From assembly GCF_037101375.1 (NCBI RefSeq), contig NZ_AP029019.1:2957001-3021000 (forward strand): a stretch of DNA of 64,000 nucleotides, given 5' to 3'. A model generated the notes under the pieces. The model was given only the letters and a program-made list of their open reading frames with translations, did not search any database and was not told the DNA's origin. The DNA comes from Acidovorax sp. DW039. GTDB taxonomy: Bacteria; Pseudomonadota; Gammaproteobacteria; Burkholderiales; Burkholderiaceae_C. Below are positions 25,005 to 33,248 of this stretch, one piece after another. Position numbers and translations under genes: made by a program. The first letter of the stretch is position 1. The number at the start of each line of letters is the position of its first letter.

Positions 25005-26423
25005 CTATCTAAACCAGATGAAAGTCATGACGATAAAGAGCGGCACCAGAATGCCACCCGACCACAGCATGTAGCCAAAGAAGCTGGGCATCTTCACGCC
25101 CCGGTCTTCTGCAATGGCCTTGACCATCATGTTGGGCGCATTGCCGATGTAGCTATTGGCTCCCATAAAGACGGAGCCCGCCGAGATGGCCGCCAGCGTG
25201 GGGGCCAGCGTGGTCATCAGCACGGCGGGGTCGCCCCCGGCAGTGTTGAAGAACACCAGATAGGTCGGCGCGTTGTCGAGGAAGGAACTGAGCGCCCCGG
25301 AGGCCCAGAAGTACATGGCGGGATCAGGACTTCCATCAGGCCGGGTGACTGCAGAGACGATGGCACCAAACGGCCCGTTTACGCCCGCCTTGAGCATGGC
25401 GATGACGGGCACGATGGTGAGGAAAATGCCTGCAAACAGCTTGGCCACCTCCTGCATCGGCCCCCAGCTGAACTGGTTGTCTTCATGCACCTGCCGGGGG
25501 GTGACGCGCAGGGACACCAGAGTGACCAGGATCAGCCCCACATCACGCACCAGCCCGGGCAGGCCCACCTCGGCACCTGCCACCGTGAACGATACGGACG
25601 ACTTCCAGACCCCGCTCATCAGCACCAGCGCCACCACCACGGCCAGCAGCGCAAAGTTGACCTTGCCATCAAAGCCAATGGCCTTGGTGTCTGGCGTGGG
25701 ATCCACCTTGAGGACTTCCTCACGCCGGTGGTAGTACCAGGAATCCAGCACAAAAAAGAGTGCCAGCAGTGTGCCAATCAGGAACAGGGTTTCGGGGAAG
25801 ATGTGCCCAATCGTCCAGAAGAAATCTACACCTTTCAGAAAACCCAGGAACAGAGGTGGATCGCCCAGCGGCGTGAGCGAGCCACCCGCGTTGGAGACGA
25901 TGAAGATAAAGAACACCACCACATGCGTGACGTGTTTACGGTTGTCGTTGGCGCGGATCAGAGGGCGGATCATGAGCATGGACGCCCCCGTGGTGCCCAT
26001 GAAGCTGGCCAGCACCGCGCCAATCGCCAGAATGGCCGTGTTGAGCCCCGGGCTGCCATGCAGGTTGCCCCGGATGTAGATGCCCCCAGCCACGGTGAAC
26101 AGGGCTGTGAGCAGGATGACGAAGGGAATGTATTCCGCCACCAGTGCGTGCACAAAGCTGGCACCCGCAGCCGCAGGCCCGAACACCACCGCAAAAGGCA
26201 CCAGAAACGCCAGCGCCCAGCCTGCCGCCACCTTGCCAAAGTGGTGGTGCCAGAAGATGGGGGCCAGCAAGGGCATGAGGGCAATGGACAACAGGATGCC
26301 CGCGAACGGCACACCCCACCAAACAGCCAGCGTGCTGCCGTCGATCTCTGCAGCCATAGCGGCACTGGGCAACACGGCGGCCAAAGCCATCAGGCAGGCG
26401 GCCACACGGCGAGAAATCTTCAT
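25005..26423 (-). CDS. NhaD/CitMHS-like sodium:proton antiporter
   Basis: 472 residues. A signal-like leader (MKISRRVAACLMALAAVLP) is followed by about 11 membrane segments. The ion-transporter fold is marked by GTTGASMLMIRPLIRANDN, VSNAGGSLTPLGDPPLFLGF and SSFLDNAPTYLVFFN, the last resembling the LDNAPT-type site of ArsB/NhaD permeases. It probably exchanges Na+ for protons or carries a metal-citrate-like anion; family members are usually annotated as sodium:proton antiporters. ATG 26423 is supported by GAGGAG 8 bp upstream; the extension to 26537 is dropped. It is 91 bp beyond the pncB stop. Confidence 0.85.
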   Translation of the reverse strand: MKISRRVAACLMALAAVLPSAAMAAEIDGSTLAVWWGVPFAGILLSIALMPLLAPIFWHHHFGKVAAGWALAFLVPFAVVFGPAAAGASFVHALVAEYIPFVILLTALFTVAGGIYIRGNLHGSPGLNTAILAIGAVLASFMGTTGASMLMIRPLIRANDNRKHVTHVVVFFIFIVSNAGGSLTPLGDPPLFLGFLKGVDFFWTIGHIFPETLFLIGTLLALFFVLDSWYYHRREEVLKVDPTPDTKAIGFDGKVNFALLAVVVALVLMSGVWKSSVSFTVAGAEVGLPGLVRDVGLILVTLVSLRVTPRQVHEDNQFSWGPMQEVAKLFAGIFLTIVPVIAMLKAGVNGPFGAIVSAVTRPDGSPDPAMYFWASGALSSFLDNAPTYLVFFNTAGGDPAVLMTTLAPTLAAISAGSVFMGANSYIGNAPNMMVKAIAEDRGVKMPSFFGYMLWSGGILVPLFIVMTFIWFR

Positions 26424-26514
26424 TCGGTTTGTCTCCTCGTTGTTGTTCATGGGTGGGATCGGGGCGGGCAGCTGGAGTGTCTGCGCCTGATGGAGATCAG
26501 AGAGGCATGCGGAC

Positions 26515-27744
26515 TCAAACCGGCGTCGGGATTTCAAACACCTGCCGCAGGTAGGCCAGGTACTTCTCGTCGTCGCACATGCCTTTGCCCGGCGTGTCTG
26601 AGAGCTTGGCGACGGGCTGCCCGTTGCAGCGCGTCATCTTGATCACCACCTGCAGCGGCTCGTGCGCGGGCGCGTCGCCCAGGTCGTTGGTCAGGTTGGT
26701 GCCAATGCCAAAGGCCAGCTGACACCGCCCCCGGAACTGGTTGTACAGCTCGATGATGCGGGGGATGGTCAGCCCGTCGCTGAAGATCAGCGTCTTGGTC
26801 AGCGGATCGACACGGTTCTTGCGGTAGTGCTCCAGCAGGCGCTCTCCCCAGGCAAAGGGGTCTCCACTGTCGTGGCGCGCACCATCGAAGAGCTTGCAGA
26901 AATACAGGTCAAAGTCCCGCAGGAAGGCACTCATGCCGTACACGTCAGACAAAGCGATGCCCAGGTCGCCCCGGTATTCCTTGGCCCACATTTCAAATCC
27001 GAAAATCTGGCTGTCCCGCAGGCGGGGGCCCAGCGCCTGACAGGCCTGCAGGTATTCATGCGCCATGGTGCCCAAGGGGGTCAGGCCCAGCTTCATTGCA
27101 AACAGCACATTGCTGGTGCCGGCAAACTGGCCTGGGCCGCTGGCGGGGCCGGAAGAGCCGGGGCGGCGGTCACCGGTGCCCAGCCGGGCCACCAGCACGC
27201 GCAGCACTTCTTCATGCCATGCACGACTGAAGCGGCGGCGCGTGCCGTAGTCGGCAATCTTGAGGTCGCACAGCCCCTCGGCGCGCAGCGCGTCGATCTT
27301 GGCGTCCAGCCTGCGGCGGCCCTCGGGAAAGTTGGGCACCTTCTGCGTGTTGCGGAAGTACACCTCGTTGATGATGGCCAGGACAGGGATTTCAAACAGG
27401 ATGGTGTGCAGCCAGGGCCCGCGAATGGTGATTTCGATCTCGCCACTGGCCTGGGGCGTGACGGTGATGTACTTCTCGTTGAGGCGAAACAGCCCCAGGA
27501 AGTCCACAAAATCGCTCTTGATGAAGCGCAGCGACCGCAGGTAGGCCAGCTCGGCATCCTGAAACTGCAGACTGCACAGCGAGCGGATTTCGTCCCGGAT
27601 CTCCCCCACAAAGGGAGCCAGCTGCACGCCAGGGTTGCGGCACTTGAAGCGGTATTCCACCTGGGCACCGGGGAACTGGTGCAGCACCACCTGCATCATG
27701 GTGAACTTGTACAGGTCGGTATCGAGCAGGCTGGTGATGATCAT
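26515..27744 (-). CDS. pncB: Nicotinate phosphoribosyltransferase
   Basis: 409 residues. The N-terminus [20 protein letters not shown] is diagnostic, and later motifs include [37 protein letters not shown] and [12 protein letters not shown]. The enzyme makes nicotinate mononucleotide from nicotinate and PRPP in NAD salvage, with ATP hydrolysis. Its product is also the ribose-phosphate donor used by CobT, though that link is only metabolic. ATG 27744 is chosen because family members start [14 protein letters not shown]; 27786 would add 14 unrelated residues. Confidence 0.96.
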   Translation of the reverse strand: MIITSLLDTDLYKFTMMQVVLHQFPGAQVEYRFKCRNPGVQLAPFVGEIRDEIRSLCSLQFQDAELAYLRSLRFIKSDFVDFLGLFRLNEKYITVTPQASGEIEITIRGPWLHTILFEIPVLAIINEVYFRNTQKVPNFPEGRRRLDAKIDALRAEGLCDLKIADYGTRRRFSRAWHEEVLRVLVARLGTGDRRPGSSGPASGPGQFAGTSNVLFAMKLGLTPLGTMAHEYLQACQALGPRLRDSQIFGFEMWAKEYRGDLGIALSDVYGMSAFLRDFDLYFCKLFDGARHDSGDPFAWGERLLEHYRKNRVDPLTKTLIFSDGLTIPRIIELYNQFRGRCQLAFGIGTNLTNDLGDAPAHEPLQVVIKMTRCNGQPVAKLSDTPGKGMCDDEKYLAYLRQVFEIPTPV

Positions 27745-27923
27745 GAGCGGGGCGAAGCCATCGGAAAAACGGCCCTGGAGTTTCAACGCTGCAATTGCGG
27801 CAAGGGGCCGTCACACCGCATCCCGGAAGAATGTGAACAGGTTCTTAACGCAAGGCGTGAAAGTGTAGCGTTTGCAGCAAGGGAGCCGCTGGCACAAGGC
27901 TGATGCCCCCTGGCAGATGAAGA

Positions 27924-27940
27924 CAGGCTTTTCAAGCCTG
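27924..27940. other. Hairpin in the pncB/thioesterase spacer
   Basis: CAGGCTT-TTC-AAGCCTG forms a 7-bp perfect stem, followed on the plus strand by ATTTTCTTT. Both flanking genes run on the minus strand, where the T-run is absent, so it is a weak terminator candidate. Apart from this and a near-palindrome at 27990-28006, I see nothing in the 271-bp spacer 27745-28015. Confidence 0.35.
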
Positions 27941-28015
27941 ATTTTCTTTATCAAAAATGGTTCTAACGTCCGTAAATATGGCGCAACCAGCTACAAATTT
28001 AGTAGCAAACTAACT

Positions 28016-28480
28016 TCAGGAAACCACCAGCTTTTGCAATACGGCACGCAGCGCCTCGGGCACAGGCACAGGGCGGCGGGTATCACGGTCAACGTACACA
28101 TGCACAAAGTGACCTGCTGCAGCAGTGAGCTCCTCGCCTTGCGCAAACAAACCCACCTCGTAGCGAACGCTAGAGCCGCCTAGTCGCGCCACGCGGATTC
28201 CGGCCTCGACCGTCTGTGGAAAGGCCAACGGCGCGAAGTAATTGCACTGGGTCTCGATCACCAGGCCAATGGTGGCGCCAGCGTGAATATCGAGCACCCC
28301 CTGCTCAATCAGATGGGTGTTAACCGCCGTATCAAACCAACTGTAGTACACAACATTGTTCACATGCCCGTACACGTCGTTGTCAGACCAGCGGGTGGTG
28401 ATGGAACGAAAGGCGCGGTAGGCAGAGCGGGGCTGCGGCGCAGGGCGTGGGACGGAGGCGGGAGGTGCAGGCTGGCTCAT
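28016..28480 (-). CDS. Acyl-CoA thioesterase, 4HBT (YbgC-like) family
   Basis: 154 residues of a single hotdog domain. The motif [23 protein letters not shown], given here as [15 protein letters not shown] then VVYYSWFD, contains the catalytic Asp, and [15 protein letters not shown] follows. Members hydrolyse acyl-CoA thioesters in the cytoplasm; the acyl group cannot be predicted. I chose ATG 28480 (MSQPAPPAS) because the upstream frame overlaps the deacylase gene. The 7-bp gap from that gene points to a two-gene operon. Confidence 0.88.
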   Translation of the reverse strand: MSQPAPPASVPRPAPQPRSAYRAFRSITTRWSDNDVYGHVNNVVYYSWFDTAVNTHLIEQGVLDIHAGATIGLVIETQCNYFAPLAFPQTVEAGIRVARLGGSSVRYEVGLFAQGEELTAAAGHFVHVYVDRDTRRPVPVPEALRAVLQKLVVS

Positions 28481-28487
28481 GGCGGGT

Positions 28488-29444
28488 TTAGGGCTTGTAA
28501 GGGTCTGCCGCATTCTGCCAGCGGGCGTGGTATTCCAGAGCCAGACGCCAGGTGTTGAGCTGGGCCTGCAGTGTGGTGGCAATGTCTTTGCCATATCCCC
28601 CAGCCATGCAGAACGCCATGGGTACACGCCGCTGCCACGCCCATTCAAAGACGCGGCGATCACGGGCCTCCAGACCTTCATAAGTCACGGCGAGCCTGCC
28701 CAGCCTGTCGCCTTCGTGCGGGTCTGCACCGGCAAGGTAGAGGACAAAGGCAGGCGCAAAACGCTGCTCCAGCGTACGCAATGCGCTATCAAGGGCACGC
28801 AAATACTCTTCATCGCTACAGCCATCGGGCAACTCCACATCGAGGTCACTTGCCTCCTTGCGGAAGGGGAAGTTGCGCGCACCGTGCAGGGAGAGGGTAA
28901 AGACGCTGGGGTCGTCACGAAAAATATGCGCAGTGCCATTGCCCTGGTGCACATCCAGGTCGATCACTGCGATTTGCGGCAAAACTGCGCCACTGTGCGC
29001 ACCGCCCTCGCCTGCCAGCAAAGACTGAACCAGTCGCGCCGCCACCGCCACGTCATTGAAGACGCAGAACCCGCTGCCTTTATCCGCATACGAGTGGTGC
29101 GTGCCGCCCGCCAGTGAGCCCGCCAGGCCAGCTTGCAACGCCGATCGGCAGGCAGCCAGCGTGCCACCCACCGAGCGGCGCGCACGTTCGGCCATTGCTT
29201 CGCTCCAGGGAAAACCGATCTCCCGCTGTGCTGCAGGAGTCAGACTGCCATGGGCGACGGCTTCCACATACTCTGCAGAGTGCACCGTCAACAACTGCTC
29301 ATCGGATGCCGCTGGAGCCTCCCGCAGCGCCGCCTGCGGGAGTTCCTGCGCAATCAAGTCGCGCAGCATGCGGTACTTCACCATCGGAAAACGGTGCCCC
29401 TCCGGCAAGGGAAGGACAAACTGATCGGCGTAAAAGGCATCCAT
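28488..29444 (-). CDS. Histone deacetylase-family deacylase
   Basis: 318 residues of the arginase/deacetylase superfamily. It has the active-site His pair in GTHHSYAD, zinc ligands Asp and His in [11 protein letters not shown], the third zinc ligand in [10 protein letters not shown], and the transition-state Tyr in CMAGGYG. It should remove acyl groups from small amines or protein lysines; bacterial relatives include acetoin-utilisation and acetylpolyamine enzymes. ATG 29444 (MDAFYADQF) is favoured over 29480. It is co-transcribed with a thioesterase, so both genes may work on acyl groups. Confidence 0.9.
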   Translation of the reverse strand: MDAFYADQFVLPLPEGHRFPMVKYRMLRDLIAQELPQAALREAPAASDEQLLTVHSAEYVEAVAHGSLTPAAQREIGFPWSEAMAERARRSVGGTLAACRSALQAGLAGSLAGGTHHSYADKGSGFCVFNDVAVAARLVQSLLAGEGGAHSGAVLPQIAVIDLDVHQGNGTAHIFRDDPSVFTLSLHGARNFPFRKEASDLDVELPDGCSDEEYLRALDSALRTLEQRFAPAFVLYLAGADPHEGDRLGRLAVTYEGLEARDRRVFEWAWQRRVPMAFCMAGGYGKDIATTLQAQLNTWRLALEYHARWQNAADPYKP

Positions 29445-29490
29445 GGCCTCATTGTGGCAAGGCACCAATTCCTGGAGCATTCACTCTAAT

Positions 29491-29507
29491 TTGCTGCAGC
29501 GCAACAA
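29491..29507. promoter_or_regulatory. Near-palindrome upstream of the phasin promoter, candidate PhaR site 1
   Basis: TTGCTGCAGCGCAACAA is an inverted repeat of TTGYTGC around three bases. It matches site 2 at 29550 in 13 of 17 positions. It ends 7 bp before the -35 element. PhaR, the polyhydroxyalkanoate-responsive repressor, is known to control phasin genes in Burkholderiales, so it is the obvious candidate. Confidence 0.5.
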
Positions 29508-29514
29508 AAAGCAC

Positions 29515-29542
29515 TTGCAATCACGGTCCAGCGGCCTAAAAT
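29515..29542 (+). promoter_or_regulatory. Phasin gene promoter
   Basis: TTGCAA (29515-29520), a 16-bp spacer and TAAAAT (29537-29542) form a good sigma-70 type promoter, 99 bp upstream of the phasin ATG. Matching near-palindromes flank it on both sides. Confidence 0.65.
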
Positions 29543-29549
29543 TCAACCC

Positions 29550-29566
29550 ATGCTGCACTGCAACAT
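29550..29566. promoter_or_regulatory. Near-palindrome at the phasin transcription start, candidate PhaR site 2
   Basis: ATGCTGCACTGCAACAT is self-complementary except for the centre and one pair. It begins 7 bp after the -10 element, overlapping the expected transcription start, a good position for repression. It is 59 bp from site 1. Confidence 0.5.
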
Positions 29567-29641
29567 GACTTCAAAGTCAACGTCAGCGCAGATGTCTGTA
29601 AGTACCCGGTTGTTCAAACCACCTTTTTTGGGAGATATCAC

Positions 29642-30190
29642 ATGACGCTGACTGCAGAACAAATCCTGGCATCCCACAAAGCCAACATCGAAACCCTGTT
29701 TGGCCTGACCAGCAAAGCCTTCGAAGGCGTGGAAAAGCTGGTGGAGTTGAACGTGACAGCCACACGTGCCGCTCTGTCTGAAGCAGCAACCCACACCCAA
29801 GCCGTGCTGGGCGTGAAGGACGCACAAGAGCTGCTGGCCCTGCAAGCTGCCCTCTTCCAGCCTCTGGCCGAGAAGACCACTGCCTACAGCCGCCACCTGT
29901 ACGACATTGCCTCCGGCACCAGCGCTGAATTCGGCAAGGCTTTTGAAGCCCAGGCCACCGACGCACAAAAAGCCTTCACCAACCTGGTGGACAGCGCCGC
30001 CAAGAATGCTCCCGCCGGTTCTGAAACCGCAGTGGCCGTGATGAAGAGCGCTGTCTCCGCTGCCAACAACGCTTTTGAATCCGTGCAAAAGGCCGTGAAG
30101 CAAGCCAGCGACGTGGCCGAAGCCAACTTCAACGCCGTGGCCAACACCGCAGCGAACGCCGCCAAGACGGCTGCGCCCCGCAAGCGCTGA
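29642..30190 (+). CDS. phaP: Phasin, polyhydroxyalkanoate granule protein
   Basis: 182 residues, Ala-rich, helical and without Cys, with the phasin_2 pattern [30 protein letters not shown] at the start (here [17 protein letters not shown] and [13 protein letters not shown]). The end [10 protein letters not shown] is basic. Phasins coat storage granules of polyhydroxyalkanoate and control their size. GGGAGA lies 6 bp before ATG 29642. A strong promoter with paired inverted repeats and a strong terminator frame it as a highly expressed single gene. Confidence 0.93.
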   Translation: MTLTAEQILASHKANIETLFGLTSKAFEGVEKLVELNVTATRAALSEAATHTQAVLGVKDAQELLALQAALFQPLAEKTTAYSRHLYDIASGTSAEFGKAFEAQATDAQKAFTNLVDSAAKNAPAGSETAVAVMKSAVSAANNAFESVQKAVKQASDVAEANFNAVANTAANAAKTAAPRKR

Positions 30191-30273
30191 GCTTTTACCC
30201 GAGGAGCCTTCGCGCTTCTCGACCCAGTTGTCTCCTTGGATCCTCTCGAAACCCAGTTTCAGGGATCCATTTC

Positions 30274-30300
30274 AAGCCCGGCATATGCCGGGCTTTTTTT
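30274..30300 (+). terminator. Rho-independent terminator after the phasin gene
   Basis: A perfect stem AAGCCCGGCAT/ATGCCGGGCTT (30274-30295) is followed by a T-run. It lies 83 bp after the phasin stop. Confidence 0.9.
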
Positions 30301-30404
30301 ATGTCCAATACCAACGTTGATGTATTCCAGAAAGGGATCAAGGCTCCGAGGGAACAAAGCCAAACTGCGGAGGCTGAGAAACGTGTGGACTTCCCCAAGG
30401 GCAC

Positions 30405-30447
30405 AAAGAAAAACCGCCACACTCTGGGGTTTCCAGTGTGTGGCGGT
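30405..30447 (-). terminator. Rho-independent terminator of the tmRNA gene
   Basis: On the minus strand a 10-bp perfect stem (ACCGCCACAC/GTGTGGCGGT, 30413-30447) is extended by CTGG/CCAG after one mismatch and followed by TTTTTCTTT. It begins 9 bp past the tmRNA 3' end. Confidence 0.9.
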
Positions 30448-30455
30448 GTCTTGGG

Positions 30456-30842
30456 TGGTGGAGCTGGCGGGAATTGAACCCGCGTCCGTAAGCCTTCGTC
30501 GAGCAGATCTACATGTTTAGCGGTCTGTTTTGAATCTCACCCATGTCATCGCGCAGTCGCACGCTACAACACAGGCCAGTACCCTTTTGTCTCGCCCTGA
30601 CCCAAGGTACCCGGATCAAGGCCAGCCCATGTAATTAACCTTGCAGCCGGGAGGCACTGGTTACCCAGGACCCCCTTGCCCAGCCCATAGGCCAACTGTT
30701 GCAAGGCTCACTGGCAATTAAGCAGCGAGTGCGAAACGTTCGTCGTTTGCAGTTAGTTTGTTAAATCGAGATTTACGAGCGTGACTCAAGCTCGACATGC
30801 ACCACACCGATTCCGCACCCACGTCGAAACCAGGACAGCCCC
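30456..30842 (-). ncRNA. ssrA: Transfer-messenger RNA
   Basis: The 5' end GGGGCTG pairs with CAGCTCC before the 3' CCA, including the G-U third pair that marks alanine identity. The T-arm sequence GGTTCAATTCCCGCC is present. The internal frame GCA AAC GAC GAA CGT ... TAA encodes the tag ANDERFALAA at 30718-30750, matching betaproteobacterial tags. The molecule is 387 nt, one piece. It rescues stalled ribosomes with SmpB and marks the product for proteolysis. Confidence 0.97.
30718..30750 (-). other. tmRNA tag reading frame
   Basis: Encodes ANDERFALAA followed by TAA within the tmRNA. The two final Ala residues are the protease recognition end. Confidence 0.93.
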
Positions 30843-30851
30843 GTGAACTCT

Positions 30852-30878
30852 ATTTTAGGCCAGCCCGATCCATTGCAA
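30852..30878 (-). promoter_or_regulatory. Probable tmRNA promoter
   Basis: On the minus strand TTGCAA (30878-30873), a 15-bp spacer and TAAAAT (30857-30852) end 9 bp before the tmRNA 5' end. The hexamers equal those of the phasin promoter. The spacer is short. The -10 overlaps the stop codon of the phosphatase gene. Confidence 0.55.
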
Positions 30879-31520
30879 GAGCTCGGACGGAGAATTAATT
30901 GAGGCGTGAGCCCCCCAGGCCTGCGTGTCTGCCTTGGCACCCAAGTAGCCATAGCTTGCAGCAACCGTGGTCATACCGGCAGCAAGACCTGCAATGATGT
31001 CACGCTCGTCATCTCCCACGTAGACGCAGTAACGAGGCTCGACGTTCAGCCGACGTGCCGCTTCCAGCAAGGGCTCGGGATGAGGCTTGGAAAAAGGTGT
31101 CGTGTCTCCGCTGATCACCACTGCGGCTGTCGATAGCGGCACCATGGAACTGACCAAAGGCTCCGTGAACCGCTTGGACTTGTTCGTCACAATGCCCCAG
31201 GTCAGGTGTGCGCGCTGCAGCGCAAGCAGCATCGGCTCTATCTCTTCAAAAATAGAAGTCAGCTGTGTCATGCGACGCTCGTAATTCACAAAGAACTCTT
31301 CCCGCATCGCTGGAAAGTCAGGATGCTCTGGGGTCATTGCAAAGGCTTTGGCCAGCATCCCCCGCGCCCCCGCCCCTGCCATGGGCCGATATACATCCAA
31401 GGGCAGCGACGACATGCCTCTGTCCGTACGCATTTTGTCAGCGGCAGCTCCCAGGTCCGGGGCGCTATCAATCAGCGTGCCATCCAGATCAAAAAGTACC
31501 GCCTGCACGTTATGGAACAT
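30855..31520 (-). CDS. mupP: HAD-family phosphatase, MupP-like (MurNAc-6-phosphate phosphatase), formerly Gph-like
   Basis: 221 residues. HAD motifs are AVLFDLDGTLIDSAPD with the nucleophile Asp, the Thr/Lys region WGIVTNKSKRF, and YVGDDERDIIAG. Proteins like this are often called phosphoglycolate phosphatase. However, AGAGARGMLAKAFAM and WGIVTNKSKRFTEPL, together with the position directly after ubiG, resemble Pseudomonas MupP, which dephosphorylates N-acetylmuramate 6-phosphate in cell-wall recycling. That resemblance is from memory and unverified. It starts 9 bp after the ubiG stop. If not MupP, it is a general HAD-IA sugar or glycolate phosphatase. Confidence 0.72.
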   Translation of the reverse strand: MFHNVQAVLFDLDGTLIDSAPDLGAAADKMRTDRGMSSLPLDVYRPMAGAGARGMLAKAFAMTPEHPDFPAMREEFFVNYERRMTQLTSIFEEIEPMLLALQRAHLTWGIVTNKSKRFTEPLVSSMVPLSTAAVVISGDTTPFSKPHPEPLLEAARRLNVEPRYCVYVGDDERDIIAGLAAGMTTVAASYGYLGAKADTQAWGAHASINSPSELLQWIGLA

Positions 31521-31529
31521 GGAAGCCTT

Positions 31530-32240
31530 TCACCCAAACTTTCGAGTCGCCAGCATGTAGTTCACGCTGGTGTCTGCACTCAGCCGGTATCGACCATTGA
31601 TGGGGTTGTATTCCAGCCCCCTGGAGTGCATAACGTCCAGCCCCGCTTGACGGCAGCTCCAAGCCAATTCGCTGGGACGAATCATCTTGGCGTACTCATG
31701 GGTGCCTCTGGGAAGCATGTTCAGCAGATATTCAGCCCCAACGATCGCATGCAGGAAAGCTTTCGCGTTGCGGTGCAATGTTGAAAAAAAGACCCATCCC
31801 CCTGGGCGTACCAAGCGACTGCACGCACTGACCACGGAACTCGGATCAGGTACATGTTCCAGCATTTCCATACAGGTAACCACATCGAAGGAACTGGGCT
31901 GCTCATCTGCCAGGGCCTCTACACTGACCTCTCGGTAACGAACATTTGGCGTTCCGCTTTCGAGAGCATGCAACTGAGCCACTCGCAAGGATTTGCCCGC
32001 CAGGTCAATTCCCAAAACGTCCGCCCCCTTACGTGCCATGGAATCAGCCAGGATCCCACCACCGCAACCCACATCCAGCACATTCGCCCCGGACAACTCG
32101 GCCATGGATTGAATCCAATCCAGTCGTAGCGGATTGATTTGATGCAGAGGACGGAATTCGCTTTCAGGGTCCCACCAACGATGGGCCAGTTCAGAAAACT
32201 TAGCCAGTTCGGCAGGGTCTGCATTGACAGAATCGATCAT
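31530..32240 (-). CDS. ubiG: Ubiquinone biosynthesis O-methyltransferase
   Basis: 236 residues, the normal UbiG length. The N-terminus has KFSELAHRWWDPESEFRPLH and INPLRLDWI, the SAM site is VLDVGCGGGILADSMA, and CMEMLEHVPDP and LPRGTHEYAKMIRPSEL follow. It catalyses both O-methylations in ubiquinone synthesis at the inner membrane surface. It is followed 9 bp later by the HAD phosphatase gene, a pairing common in Proteobacteria. Confidence 0.96.
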   Translation of the reverse strand: MIDSVNADPAELAKFSELAHRWWDPESEFRPLHQINPLRLDWIQSMAELSGANVLDVGCGGGILADSMARKGADVLGIDLAGKSLRVAQLHALESGTPNVRYREVSVEALADEQPSSFDVVTCMEMLEHVPDPSSVVSACSRLVRPGGWVFFSTLHRNAKAFLHAIVGAEYLLNMLPRGTHEYAKMIRPSELAWSCRQAGLDVMHSRGLEYNPINGRYRLSADTSVNYMLATRKFG

Positions 32241-32337
32241 GAAGATGTCGTTCCTAGAATGTGAGAATCAGAAGTGCTCAGTTTAGTCCCCGCGAATTAG
32301 CCATGTCTTGCGGACGGCTCTGCGATCGCATGGGCAT

Positions 32338-32363
32338 AAAAAAAGCCCCTTGCGGGGCTTTTT
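32338..32363 (-). terminator. Terminator after the OmpA-family gene (possibly bidirectional)
   Basis: The stem AGCCCC/GGGGCT with a 4-base loop has seven Ts following on the minus strand and five Ts on the plus strand. It is 17 bp beyond the stop at 32381. Confidence 0.9.
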
Positions 32364-32380
32364 CATGAGTAATCCAAGGA

Positions 32381-33025
32381 TTACTTGGTGGCGCGGGTAC
32401 CGACCACTTCGATTTCCACGCGACGGTTCTTCGCACGGCCTTCGGCAGTCTTGTTGTCGGCCACGGGTTGCTTTTCACCCTTGCCTTCGGTGTACACGCG
32501 GTTCTTTTCGATGCCCTTGGACACCAAGTAAGCCTTCACGGCTTCTGCGCGGCGCACAGACAGCTTTTGGTTGTAAGCATCGGAGCCCACGGAGTCAGTG
32601 TGACCCACGGCGATGATCACTTCCAGGTTGATGTCCTTGACCTTGGAGACCAGATCATCCAGCTTGGCCTTGCCTTCAGCCTTCAGGACAGACTTGTCGA
32701 AGTCGAAGAAAGCGTCAGCAGCGTAGGTAACCTTTTGAGCGGCAACAGCTGGAGCTGCTGCGGCAGGAGCAGCGGCTGCAGGAGCTGCAGGAGCTGCTGC
32801 TGGGGCAGCTGCAGGGGCTGCTGCGGGAGCGGCAATAGCGCCATCGCAGCCAGGAGCTGCAGTGGCAGGAGTCCAGTTGGCATCGCGCCAGCACAGTTCG
32901 TTCGTGCCGTTCTTCCAGACCAGCTCGCCAGAGCCGTTCTTCCAGTTGTCAACAGTTTGAGCGCCAGCGGCGGTTGCGAGCGCTGCAGAGGCAAACAACA
33001 TCGCCACTTTGTTCAGTTTCTTCAT
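32381..33025 (-). CDS. OmpA-domain envelope protein without beta-barrel
   Basis: 214 residues. A signal peptide ends near AGA/QTVDN (22/23). A short N-terminal part carries a tandem repeat WKNGSGELV/WKNGTNELC and two Cys (45, 60). An Ala/Pro linker spans about 63-96, and the OmpA C-terminal peptidoglycan-binding domain runs from about 100. In that domain Asp144 (GHTDSVG) and Arg159 (LSVRRA) match the diaminopimelate-binding pair. There is no barrel or lipobox, so it is probably periplasmic and cell-wall-bound. ATG 33025 has GAGGAG just upstream; the frame to 33250 is rejected because it includes the promoter region of gyrA. Confidence 0.9.
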   Translation of the reverse strand: MKKLNKVAMLFASAALATAAGAQTVDNWKNGSGELVWKNGTNELCWRDANWTPATAAPGCDGAIAAPAAAPAAAPAAAPAAPAAAAPAAAAPAVAAQKVTYAADAFFDFDKSVLKAEGKAKLDDLVSKVKDINLEVIIAVGHTDSVGSDAYNQKLSVRRAEAVKAYLVSKGIEKNRVYTEGKGEKQPVADNKTAEGRAKNRRVEIEVVGTRATK

Positions 33026-33248
33026 GGTTCTCCTCTTGGGGAAAAAGCCGCAGCCGCGCTGCGAATGGGGACGTTTAGGGTGACCACCACCAAAAACGTT
33101 AAAACGATTGTGCCATACGTAACAGACGAAAAGCGGCTCTACCGCATAACGTACCGTAGGACAAAACCGCAATAGCCCGGATATGTTGCACGGGCGCGAC
33201 AAGCATCTACGCCTAAAATGACTCTCCCTTGCCGCTAGAGCCGCGCCC

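Noticed and set aside
33186..33219. gyrA promoter TTGCAC and TAAAAT
   Set aside because: The spacer would be 22 bp, too long. The TAAAAT may be real but has no fitting -35.
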